Shown here: positions 26,264 to 36,188 of the stretch, one piece after another
How the letters are laid out: the number at the start of each line of letters is the position of its first letter
Position numbering within the stretch: the first letter of the stretch is position 1
Origin: Archivesica marissinica
Lineage: Eukaryota; Mollusca; Bivalvia; Venerida; Vesicomyidae
Assembly (NCBI GenBank): GCA_014843695.1
Contig: CM026393.1
Location: 5,955,353 to 6,019,352 of the forward strand
Direction: 5' to 3'
DNA: 64,000 bases
Position numbers and translations under genes: made by a program
Notes under the pieces: model-generated
The model's input: the letters and a program-made list of their open reading frames with translations, nothing else
What the model was told of the DNA's origin: nothing
Databases searched by the model: none

Positions 26264-26946
26264 CACAGGGATTCGGCACGTTTGGGGGTACTAGTATATA
26301 TATTTAAGTACAGGGATTCTACTCTGTGGGATGTCAGATTTCGCATCGATCAGTAAAATGGCCCTATCTGAAACAATTTTGTACAAATCTGTCCAAATAT
26401 AACGCATATCCCGAGTCTTTATATTGTTCTTCAAATAAAACACAACTTTAAGCTGCACGTTTGGATTATTAGAATGTAACAAGATGTTTTTTTTATATGA
26501 AGAATAATCATAATCCAACCAGAACGCTCGTTTCAACGCGAATTGTGCCGCTTTAGAAATTTTCAAAACAAATTGAAAATTCTACAAAATCTCTTTTTGA
26601 CGTACATTTTTGCCGAATAAACCTACACGTTAGTGGAAACACATATTATTGATAAAACTCTCCCGTCGAAGATTTTTTGTTGTTGCTGACAGAACCCGTG
26701 TCCTAGTATGGAAATGTGACCTGCTATGGCCAATGTATGTGGCAATTGTTTGCAAAGTATACATGCATGCAGCTTAAAGTTGTGTTTTATTTGAAGAACA
26801 ATATAAAGACTCGGGATAGGCGTTATATTTGGACAGATTTGTACAAAATTGTTTCAGATAGGGCCATTTTACTGATCGATGCGAAATCTGACATCCCTGT
26901 ACTTAAATATATATACTAGTACCCCCAAACGTGCCGAATCCCTGTG
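26264..26946. mobile_element. 683-bp long-inverted-repeat DNA transposon relic with 8-bp TSD (hAT/P-like)
   Basis: The termini are CACAGGGATTCGGCACG and its inverse CGTGCCGAATCCCTGTG. The inverted arms run about 180 bp and are nearly identical, apart from a roughly 16-bp extra segment in the left arm near 26325. The element is bounded by the perfect 8-bp direct repeat CTACCTAC at 26256-26263 and 26947-26954. The spacer of about 300 bp has no transposase. An 8-bp duplication fits hAT or P superfamilies. The mirror-image short ORFs in the two arms are a by-product of the inverted repeat. Confidence 0.8.
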
Positions 26947-27096
26947 CTACCTACGTGATTAAGTGTCGCTTGTAATGTAACACTTTGGATATTAATACAG
27001 TGTATAACTATTCTGTTCTTTACATTGTACATGTATATTGAACTTTAATGGGTGTGTGACACACTGGGTATATAACTATATATGCATTTTGACACC

Positions 27097-28203
27097 ATGG
27101 ATTCTATGGAAGTAAGATTCTGTGCCCAATGTCTAGATGATATACCGCTCCTATCGGAGGCCACTGCATACTGTAAGCAATGCAATGAGTTCATTTGCAC
27201 AGATCTCTGCCTTCGACAACACGCAAAATACAGACTTTCCAAAAGCCATTGCTATCTTCTCGGTGAAGAACTCAAAACTTACATGCACCAGAAAGGAATA
27301 GCTTCTGAAGCTGTCGATCCCGAGAGCAGTCAAAGAGATGGTGCGTCTCTTGCTGTTGTAAAACATGTACATGCAGTGTTGAGGGTCGAGTTTAACATAC
27401 GTTCTGCGGAGGATAAAGAAATATGTAGCATCCATGCGACGGCTGTACTAGACAACGGATGTCTGGTGTTGGCAGATTTGAAAAACAACAACTTGAAGCT
27501 GTATAAAACAGAAAATAGATCGTGCACATCATGTCTGAAACTAGAAAAGGGACCACGAGACATATGTGTATCAAATGTTAATTCCAATGAATTATATTTT
27601 ATTGAAAATGGCGTGAAAGGTATTCGTGTAGTAAATACGGTGGATTTTAATATTACGAAGACAATTCCGACAGAAGGGGAATGTTATGGCGTGACGTGCT
27701 GGAAGAGAGGACTTGCAATTACCACTACCATCTATCAAACGTACTACGGTAACTATGAACTGAGGCTACTGGATTACCATGGCCGTGTCTGTAAAACGTT
27801 TATCGTCGGGAAGGTGAAAAACCTAGAATTCAGCTTGCCGTGGTATCTCAGTTCCAACGTTAATGGCCAGCACGTGCTTATCTCAGACTTTGGTAACAAC
27901 AGTGTCACGTGCGTGGATGTCGATGCAGGCGTTCTATTTGTTTATAAGAACAATGATCTCCTGAGACCAGCATCCTTAACAACCGATGCAAACAACGATA
28001 TTTACATCGTGAGTCAGAGATCGCACAACATCCACCATTTGACATCAAAAGGGGACAAAAAAGGAGTGTTACATTCTGAAAATACTATGGAATTTCCTGG
28101 CGGAATTTCCTTCGACAAGAAAAATAATAGGTTTTGCATGCAGTGCATTGGTTGGTCAGATTCCTTACAGGTGTTTGATATCTCTACTGATAATACATCT
28201 TAA
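27097..28203 (+). CDS. TRIM-like protein: B-box zinc finger plus NHL-type beta-propeller, no RING, single exon
   Basis: This is an intact ORF of 368 codons when started at the ATG in the strong context GACACCATGG at 27097; an in-frame ATG at 27082 has a weaker context. Residues 9-51 form a B-box type 1 zinc finger: C9, C12, C26, C29, C34, C38, H42, H51. From about residue 95 to the end there are repeated blade-like strands (for example L-A-D-L-K-N-N-N-L-K-L-Y and I-S-D-F-G-N-N-S-V-T), as in NHL/six-bladed propellers of TRIM2/3/56/71-like proteins. There is no RING finger and no evident coiled coil, so ubiquitin-ligase activity is not supported; binding or adaptor roles are only inferred. TATA-like sequence lies just upstream at 27069-27083. 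No intron is needed. Such intronless genes are numerous in bivalves, where they are often discussed in innate immunity. No polyadenylation signal was seen before the downstream repeat. Confidence 0.85.
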   Translation: MDSMEVRFCAQCLDDIPLLSEATAYCKQCNEFICTDLCLRQHAKYRLSKSHCYLLGEELKTYMHQKGIASEAVDPESSQRDGASLAVVKHVHAVLRVEFNIRSAEDKEICSIHATAVLDNGCLVLADLKNNNLKLYKTENRSCTSCLKLEKGPRDICVSNVNSNELYFIENGVKGIRVVNTVDFNITKTIPTEGECYGVTCWKRGLAITTTIYQTYYGNYELRLLDYHGRVCKTFIVGKVKNLEFSLPWYLSSNVNGQHVLISDFGNNSVTCVDVDAGVLFVYKNNDLLRPASLTTDANNDIYIVSQRSHNIHHLTSKGDKKGVLHSENTMEFPGGISFDKKNNRFCMQCIGWSDSLQVFDISTDNTS

Positions 28204-28300
28204 TACACCAAGCTTGTCTTCACTCTCAAATTGTATATGCTGTAAACGGAAAATATGGATGGACATGATTTGGGAAGTCGTCTGGACCCATAAAATGGGA

Positions 28301-29124
28301 TTTACGTTGCTAGGAGAACAATAGATTTACTGTCTAGTGGTCTATAGGGTTACGTGGCTAGACGAACAATATATCTACTGTCTAGTGGTCTATAGGGTTA
28401 CGTGGCTAGAAGAACAATAACTCTACTGTCTAGTGGTCTATAGGGTTACGTGATTAGAAGAACAATATATTTATTGTCTAGTGGTCTATAGGGTTACGTG
28501 ATTAGAAGAACACTATATTTATTGTCTATTGGTCTATAGGGTTACGTGATTAGAAGAACAATATATTTATTGTCTATTGGTCTATAGGGTTACGTGATTA
28601 GAAGAACAATATATTTATTGTCTATTGGTCTATAGGGTTACGTGATTAGAAGAACAATATATTTACTGTCTATTGGTCTATAGGGTTACGTGGCTAGGAC
28701 AATAGATTTACTGTCTAGTGGTCTATAGGGTTACGTGGCTAGGACAATAGATTTACTGTCTAGTGGTCTATAGGGTTACGTGGCTAGGACAATAGATTTA
28801 CTGTCTAGTGGTCTATAGGGTTACGTGGCTAGGACAATAGATTTACTGTCTAGTGGTCTATAGGGTTACGTGGCTAGGACAATAGATTTACTGTCTAGTG
28901 GTCTATAGGGTTACGTGGCTAGGACAATAGATTTACTGTCTAGTGGTCTATAGGGTTACGTGGCTAGGACAATAGATTTACTGTCTAGTGGTCTATAGGG
29001 TTACGTGGCTAGGACAATAGATTTACTGTCTAGTGGTCTATAGGGTTACGTGGCTAGAAGGACAATAAATTTACTTTCTAGTGGTCTATAGGGTTATGTG
29101 GCTAGGACAATAGATTTACTGTCT
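28301..29124 (+). repeat. 45/48-bp minisatellite, about 18 units
   Basis: The core reads CTGTCTAGTGGTCTATAGGG then TTACGTGGCTAGGACAATAG then ATTTA. Early units carry AGAAGAACAATA (48 bp) and later ones AGGACAATA (45 bp), so the array is split into an older diverse half and a homogenised half. It begins about 100 bp after the stop codon of the TRIM-like gene. The TAGGGTTA inside the unit is not a telomere repeat. Confidence 0.95.
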
Positions 29125-29615
29125 AACTTACCACCGCTTATCAATCTAGCACAATGTTGATACTTTATTGGTTTTTTAAAGTTTAATATCGCACCAGCAG
29201 CGTAGGTCATAAGGCGACTTTCCAGCAATTATTGGTGGAGAGGAAGATCCCGGGTGCCCCTTCGAGCAGTATTCCAGGCACGGGTCGGTAGCCGGATAAA
29301 AATGTTTTAATAAATTTATTGACAAAAAGCGGACCTCGGCAGGGTTAGGCGGATGCGTATGTAGCCATCGCACCCCACTGCATACATGCCTGTGCTGTAA
29401 CTGATTGCAACATGGCAATTTTACCACATTTAATGAAGAACAATTGAAAGCTACAACGTTCAGTTATGAATGCATAAGACTTTGTTCAAATCTATTGAGG
29501 ATTGTTGCTAAGCAACACGACTTCTAGCGATGTAGCAGCTGCTGTAAAACAAGCAGTTTTCATTGTAAATTACGAGTGATGGGCTTTCTTAGCATCGCAC
29601 ACAATACTTTGTGTG
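29125..29615. other. Spacer with possible SINE-like fragment
   Basis: The stretch from about 29180 to 29400 includes GTAGGTCATAAGGCGACTTT and a CCGGATAAAA block that resemble parts of molluscan SINE tails, but no pol III boxes or second copy were found in the window. No gene is seen. Confidence 0.35.
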
Positions 29616-29890
29616 TTTTTACGTTTATTTATCGTTGCTATCGGTTGCCCATATGAGCTATGCTTCCTGAAGAGATTAGTCATTTTAGATTTTGGCGGAT
29701 AGTGCAATGATACAGAGAGAGACCCATTCCAGAGGTTCATTTACGTGCATGGTGTAAAGCACCGACACGAGACCTCGTGTTTAACGTACCATCTGACTGT
29801 TAATTTTATTAGGGTCAGACGGGGGATCGAACCTGCGATCCCTGGATTACAAGTTCAAAGTGTTAACCACTGGACTACAGATCCGTCTGT
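29616..29890 (-). mobile_element. tRNA-derived SINE, family A, copy 3
   Basis: The head is at the right end with A box TGTAGTCCAGTGG and B box GGTTCGATCCC on the minus strand. The body CGAGGTCTCGTGTCGG and the left tail TTTTTACGTTTATTTATCG match copies 1 and 2. Confidence 0.8.
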
Positions 29891-29944
29891 ATACTATACG
29901 GACCTCGCACTGCACATGAATCTATTCACGAGTTTTACAGAAAA

Positions 29945-31869
29945 ACTGCATACCGGTACCTAATGAGAGAAACGTCAGTCAGTTACCTCCCCCTAAACTG
30001 CATACCGGTACCTAATGAGAGCGACGTCAGTCAGTTACCTCCCCCTAAACTGCATACCGGTACCTAATGAGAGAGACGTCAGTCAGTTACCTCCCCCTAA
30101 ACTGCATACCGGTACCTAATGAGAGAGACGTCAGTCAGTTACCTCCCCCTAAACTGCATACCGGTACCTAATGAGAGCGACGTCAGTCAGTTACCTCCCC
30201 CTAAACTGCATACCGGTACCTAATGAGAGAGACGTCAGTCAGTTACCTCCCCCTAAACTGCATACCGGTACCTAATGAGAGAGACGTCAGTCAGTTACCT
30301 CCCCCTAAACTGCATACCGGTACCTAATGAGAGCGACGTCAGTCAGTTACCTCCCCCTAAACTGCATACCGGTACCTAATGAGAGAGACGTCAGTCAGTT
30401 ACCTCCCCCTAAACTGCATACCGGTACCTAATGAGAGAGACGTCAGTCAGTTACCTCCCCCTAAACTGCATACCGGTACCTAATGAGAGCGACGTCAGTC
30501 AGTTACCTCCCCCTAAACTGCATACCGGTACCTAATGAGAGAGACGTCAGTCAGTTACCTCCCCCTAAACTGCATACCGGTACCTAATGAGAGAGACGTC
30601 AGTCAGTTACCTCCCCCTAAACTGCATACCGGTACCTAATGAGAGGCGACGTCAGTCAGTTACCTCCCCCTAAACTGCATACCGGTACCTAATGAGAGCG
30701 ACGTCAGTCAGTTACCTCCCCCTAAACTGCATACCGGTACCTAATGAGAGCGACGTCAGTCAGTTACCTCCCCCTAAACTGCATACCGGTACCTAATGAG
30801 AGCGACGTCAGTCAGTTACCTCCCCCTAAACTGCATACCGGTACCTAATGAGAGCGACGTCAGTCAGTTACCTCCCCCTAAACTGCATACCGGTACCTAA
30901 TGAGAGCGACGTCAGTCAGTTACCTCCCCCTAAACTGCATACCGGTACCTAATGAGAGCGACGTCAGTCAGTTACCTCCCCCTAAACTGCATACCGGTAC
31001 CTAATGAGAGCGACGTCAGTCAGTTACCTCCCCCTAAACTGCATACCGGTACCTAATGAGAGCGACGTCAGTCAGTTACCTCCCCCTAAACTGCATACCG
31101 GTACCTAATGAGAGCGACGTCAGTCAGTTACCTCCCCCTAAACTGCATACCGGTACCTAATGAGAGCGACGTCAGTCAGTTACCTCCCCCTAAACTGCAT
31201 ACCGGTACCTAATGAGAGCGACGTCAGTCAGTTACCTCCCCCTAAACTGCATACCGGTACCTAATGAGAGCGACGTCAGTCAGTTACCTCCCCCTAAACT
31301 GCATACCGGTACCTAATGAGAGCGACGTCAGTCAGTTACCTCCCCCTAAACTGCATACCGGTACCTAATGAGAGCGACGTCAGTCAGTTACCTCCCCCTA
31401 AACTGCATACCGGTACCTAATGAGAGCGACGTCAGTCAGTTACCTCCCCCTAAACTGCATACCGGTACCTAATGAGAGCGACGTCAGTCAGTTACCTCCC
31501 CCTAAACTGCATACCGGTACCTAATGAGAGCGACGTCAGTCAGTTACCTCCCCCTAAACTGCATACCGGTACCTAATGAGAGCGACGTCAGTCAGTTACC
31601 TCCCCCTAAACTGCATACCGGTACCTAATGAGAGCGACGTCAGTCAGTTACCTCCCCCTAAACTGCATACCGGTACCTAATGAGAGGCGACGTCAGTCAG
31701 TACCTCCCCCTAAACTGCATACCGGTACCTAATGAGAGCGACGTCAGTCAGTTACCTCCCCCTAAACTGCATACCGGTACCTAATGAGAGCGACGTCAGT
31801 CAGTTACCTCCCCCTAAACTGCATACCGGTACCTAATGAGAGAGACGTCAGTCAGTTACCTCCCCCTAA
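29945..31869 (+). repeat. Second, unrelated 52-bp minisatellite, about 37 units
   Basis: The unit reads ACTGCATACCGGTACCTAAT then GAGAGCGACGTCAGTCAGTT then ACCTCCCCCTAA. Units are nearly identical. The diagnostic position is GAGAGCGACG (type C) or GAGAGAGACG (type A). It contains short palindromes (TACCGGTA, GACGTC). There is no similarity to the 3961-23925 unit despite the same length. Confidence 0.97.
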
Positions 31870-32034
31870 ATACTCCATAAAAGTATGTATGTCCTCTTAA
31901 TTGATTTCCTGTTCTTTTCATCATTTTTCTCATCTTATATTTATTAAATTGCTTATCTCGCTAGATATCCTCCAGTAACAGCAAAGGATTTCAGTGGAAA
32001 GTACCTATGTACATTTTTAAAACATTTATTTAAG

Positions 32035-32150
32035 TTTACCTAACAACACCTTTCCTGGGCAGGCTCCAGCGGTTAACCAGTACTGCACCAACCTCCATTT
32101 GAAACTGCCAACTTTTTCATATAAATGAGACACGGTCTGAGCGGGGCTAG
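32035..32150 (-). mobile_element. SINE family B, partial copy 1
   Basis: It contains the family B body (TTACCTAACAACACCTTTCC, GGCAGGCTCCAGCGG, TTTTTCATATAAATGAGACA) and stops inside the B box region (GAGCGGGGCT). The rest of the tRNA-like head is missing. Confidence 0.7.
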
Positions 32151-32261
32151 ATACTTATTGCTCAGTTATAATGATACAATTTTAAATAATATAATTATGT
32201 ACTTCAAAATGACGTTCCGTGGATAGGTTGGTCAGCAGTTATAGCATAAATATATATATTT

Positions 32262-32511
32262 CCGGTTTTACGCCTGCATCAGCACCATTTTGGGCTATAT
32301 CGCCAGCGGGCAGTTTGTCTAACAATACCTTTCCTGGACAGGCTACAGCGGTTAACCAGTACTTGGGTGCACCAACCTCCATAAGAAACTGACAACTTTT
32401 TCATATAAATGAGACACGGCCTGAGCGGGGCTCGAACCCGTGACCATCAGTGATGATAGGTTACAGTGGTATACAAGTCAGCGACCGTAACCGCTTGACC
32501 ACGGAGGCGGA
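32262..32511 (-). mobile_element. tRNA-derived SINE, family B, copy 2
   Basis: On the minus strand the head starts TCCGCCTCCGTGGTCAAGCG and has an A box near GGTCAAGCGG and a B box GGTTCGAGCCC, with a long intervening segment like a class II (Ser/Leu) tRNA. The body and the left tail GGTTTTACGCCTGCATCAGC match other copies. Confidence 0.82.
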
Positions 32512-32787
32512 CCGTATAGCATAAATATCATTTCCCATGCATGACATAATTATCATAGACAACAATAACATATCACATCATTTTCTCCAGTTTATTTAAA
32601 AACTAAAACATTATAACAACATAATTGGAACAATTTACTCTCACGCACTACTCTAGATCGGGTTAATTTTACAAAGTATAATTGTCAAGAATGAGGAGTA
32701 AACGTCTTGCACTAGGTCATGTATATGTGGATGGGTCACCTTTAGTACCTTATATACAATTTTATTTAATTTTCTATGATTGTTTTC

Positions 32788-32896
32788 GGCCATCATGGCG
32801 ACCATGTTTGATATCAGAAATAGATTTTCAAGTTGGCCACCATGGTGACCATGTTTGATATCAGAAATAGATTTTCAAGTTGGCCATCATGGTGAT
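32788..32896 (+). repeat. 53-bp direct repeat, two copies
   Basis: GGCCATCATGGCGACCATGT and GGCCACCATGGTGACCATGT begin two units that share TTGATATCAGAAATAGATTT. A third partial start (GGCCATCATGGTGATG) follows. Confidence 0.85.
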
Positions 32897-33448
32897 GTAA
32901 AGGGGTCGTGCACCAAGAACTATCGTACTCAGGGGATATGTGCATTGGACAATGTTCATAATTGCCCTATTTAGTCACATTCAGTCCCTAGTTCAAAATT
33001 TGATAAAAATCAACAAAAAAACAAATGTCTAAGACCATAAAGCGTAATAAACATTTGACCCCCGAATGACCTACTACCGGGTATTTAGACATACCGGTAG
33101 CTGTCAGTCACTCACCACACCTATATTTAGCTTCAATGCAATAGTTTGTGTACATATACATTGAAGGTAATAAATAAATGATTTAATAAACTTCTGGTAT
33201 AATACAACAAAATGACTATCTAATGTCACACCCGGCGATGAGCGACGTTGATGGGGAATATATACAATGGAAGTTTCTGTTTCACAGACTCGGAACACGC
33301 AGGGTCCAGACAATCTCTCGATCCATGCATCCTTGACGAGATAAATTATAAATTATGAAGAACACAAAGTATGAAAGAAGATATGATCGGGCTTAGTTAT
33401 CAGATAGCATTACCCATCTAATTCATACGCTAACGAATATAGATGTGG
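32897..33448. other. AT-rich intergenic stretch, no feature
   Basis: No coding potential, structured RNA or repeat was recognised. Confidence 0.45.
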
Positions 33449-33735
33449 GACAGTATAGAGTGACTCCTGTATTGACTATATATTTTGGTGCTTGTAGCCT
33501 AATCTATGACCGGGCTGAGCATGCAAATAATATTATACATCAAACATATTCACACATCAACGTATATGAGACAGCATAGAGTGACTCCTGTACTGACCCT
33601 ATATATTTTGGTGTTTGTAGCCTAATCTATGGCCGGGGCTGAGCATGCAAATAATATTATACATCAAACATATTCATACATCTAAGACTACGAGACAGTA
33701 TAGAGTGACTCCTGTACTGACCCTATACATTATTT
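33449..33735 (+). repeat. About 122-bp tandem repeat, 2.3 copies
   Basis: Units begin GACAGTATAGAGTGACTCCT near 33449, 33571 and 33693. They share TTTGGTGCTTGTAGCCTAAT and GCATGCAAATAATATTATAC. Confidence 0.85.
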
Positions 33736-34259
33736 TATAATATACGAGTGTTAACTAAACATGTTAGTACGCTCGCCCACATGGTTCGCCGGTGGCGAGG
33801 GTAAACAAACCCAATCACCATCATGACATGAAAGACCCATGCTTAGTGAATACATATATTTATTTGATACATTGCAATGAGATATAGAAATTAATTGTTG
33901 TGAGAAAGTGGAATAACACATTTTATTCTCACTGCTTTATGATTCTGGTTTCCAGCCGCACGAGTTTGAAATTTTGTCAATGTGAACATCATCGAAACAC
34001 GACATTCTAACACCATTTAGTGCACGGTTGCATAGTTTTCTATCGTAAAAATACTTTTCGGCATAAAATAAAAAAGATAATTTACTCGCTTTAAGTGAAT
34101 GATTGAATAATATTTCACTGATGAACATAGAATCCTATTATTACCATGGCGCTAGCCACTAAGAGCATGACTAATGATAACGTTGCTTTCAATGTTCATG
34201 TGGTGAAATACCCATTCGATCTACATTGAAATAAGCAAACTATACCCAGTCATACCCAG
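33736..34259. other. Intergenic stretch, no feature
   Basis: AT-rich sequence with only short random ORFs on either strand. Nothing recognised. Confidence 0.45.
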
Positions 34260-34545
34260 TGATCAGTCAGCGTGATGTATTAGGTATCAAATAATTTGTT
34301 GGACAAAACAGTCTACATCCGTTCTGTCAAAGTCGGTTATGTTGAATTCTCCGGTTATCTCAAAGTCGGATCAAAATCCCGTTTCACTATCATTTTACAT
34401 ATAACTGGCCCCGTTTATATCGAATTTCGTTAAGTCAAACTTTGGTTTAAGTATTCTGTTCGGTCCGACTGAATTTGACATAACGGATGTAGACTGTTTT
34501 GTCCAACAAATTATTTGATACCTAATACATCACGCTGACTGATCA
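34260..34545. mobile_element. MITE/foldback element with perfect 64-bp terminal inverted repeats
   Basis: The arms 34260-34323 and 34482-34545 are exact reverse complements. The outer part starts TGATCAGTCAGCGTGATGTA. The inner part CAGTCTACATCCGTT resembles pogo/Tigger-type MITE termini, and the interior (TCGTTAAGTCAAACTTTGG, TTCGGTCCGACTGAATT) is related to the partial copy at 63926-64000. There is no ORF. The outer 49 bp of each arm extend beyond what the second copy shows as its end. Confidence 0.85.
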
Positions 34546-34569
34546 TGTTGGAAATGGTTATAACCAAGA

Positions 34570-34742
34570 TGTTGATGAATAATCATTGAGGATGATGTGA
34601 TGATGATTGAGGATGATGATGATTGAGGATGATGATGATTGAGGATGAGATGATGATTGAGGATGATTACGCTAATGATGATGATATATATGTGTATGAT
34701 GTGGAATAAGGATGACAATGATGATGGCACTACTAAATGATG
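34570..34742. repeat. GATGAT-rich microsatellite
   Basis: Irregular repeats of GATGATGATTGAG and TGATGATGA, with ATATAT interruption near 34685. Confidence 0.85.
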
Positions 34743-35854
34743 ATGAACAGTTCTATTAGAGGTGTCATTGATGAAAGGAAATGTATCGATATATCGACAG
34801 ACAATAATTGATGATTATTTATTGTTTTATACCGAACCTAGGTACAAGTATTTGAATAGAAAACGGGTTATAGACAATCAATGCGCTATTGTTTTCAATA
34901 CCGTCTCCGTGGCCATAGTGGCTAAGGCGTCCGCGACTATTAGTGACATATGCTGCCAATATAATTATGTTTGTAACTGTTAGCAACTCTCTATATAGGT
35001 TTTATGTAGGGATGGGACCGAATAGCTAAATGGCATTCGAAAGTTGTGTTAAGCCAGAATCTATGTGGAATCGATGGATGCTCCTTGAAATGTGTACTAG
35101 ACAGAAAACCTATTGTGCCCATACAATAGCATTAACATTGCTGTGATACATAATATGTACCAAATTAATCCATTACCCCCCCCCCCCACCACCACATATG
35201 GGAATGGGCTAATTAGCTTCGGCTGATCTTCATATCACATGATGTGTATAAATACATGACCATTCACATACAGATGTGACGTTGTACACACATTTTTATT
35301 AAAGTTGTGTATTTTTGTTTAGCTACCAAGAAATTCTCTCCAGTACATTGTGATACAGTAACAGGCGGACAGATGGACAAAGCGGCAACTACCGTAACAA
35401 TATGCTCTCCAAAATAAAATAACAAAACGAATATAACAAGAAATACTTCTTTTTTTTTTTACATATAAATATGTAATAGAAGGACGATTGAAAACTCACT
35501 CTGCATATACACACTCGGATTGAGTGAATGTATATAAATTATAAAGTGCATAATTTAGTAATTTAATGTAAACATGTGGACAATAACATGAAACCCTATC
35601 CAACATAATGGTATATACCACATCCCTGCTGGAACATCCGCGAATCATATGGGAACCAATTATTGTTGCAGAATTTCAACTACGTAAATAGATTGACCTG
35701 GCCATTTCTGGTTTCCAGGTCAAGTCTGTATATCTATGTGCACACAAGTGAAAGCTTGGAAATAGTTCCCTGAAAACAATTGGACAATTTTAATACCTAT
35801 AATACATAGCAGTAATTCTTATCACATAAATTCCCAGTCGTCCAGAAAATTTAA
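34743..35854. other. Intergenic stretch with a tRNA-like fragment and a poly-C tract
   Basis: Near 34903-34940 the plus strand reads CTCCGTGGCCATAGTGGCTA followed by AGGCGTCCGCGAC, which resembles a tRNA-type SINE head with an A box, but no B box follows. A run of 12-13 C lies near 35177. No gene was found. Confidence 0.4.
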
Positions 35855-36120
35855 ATGAGTGAGTGAGTATTTGGTTTAACGGCGCATCAGCACAGTTCAG
35901 GCTATATCGTGCCGGGTTAAGTATATTGTATACAAGATTGTTAAAAATGTATCTACACAAAATTTATCAAGCTGTAAAAATGATAAAAAACGTCAGTTGT
36001 AAAACTGTATATAAACCAGTAAAACTTTACAATTTATGGAAAAGATGTGATTCTTTTAAAAATGCAATAATGTATTTAAAATCAACAGTGTCGAAAAGTC
36101 CTTCATTGTCATAACTGTAT
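35855..36120 (+). repeat. Possible SINE-tail-like fragment
   Basis: GAGTGAGTGAGTATTTGG followed by TTTAACGGCGCATCAGCAC and CAGGCTATATCGTGCCGGG resembles the CGCATCAGCAC...GGCTATATCGCCGG tail module of the family B SINEs in this window. The AT-rich remainder is not recognised. The short ORF here has no supporting domain. Confidence 0.4.
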
Positions 36121-36188
36121 AATATTTTTATATAACATGCTTAGTCGATGCAATATCTGTGTGTTGTCTACTGATGTCTACTGATTGT

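Noticed and set aside
26291..26919. Two short ORFs with the same peptide on opposite strands
   Set aside because: They are the two arms of one long inverted repeat (26264-26946); no family or start signal supports translation.
28301..29124. Interstitial telomere repeat
   Set aside because: TAGGGTTA is present once per 45-48 bp unit but is not in a TTAGGG run.
29176..29427. 83-codon minus-strand ORF
   Set aside because: No domain, lies in a repeat-like region, and length is within chance for the composition.
34890..34960. Plus-strand tRNA-like sequence
   Set aside because: Only an A-box-like segment is visible. No B box or acceptor pairing, so at most a SINE-head fragment.
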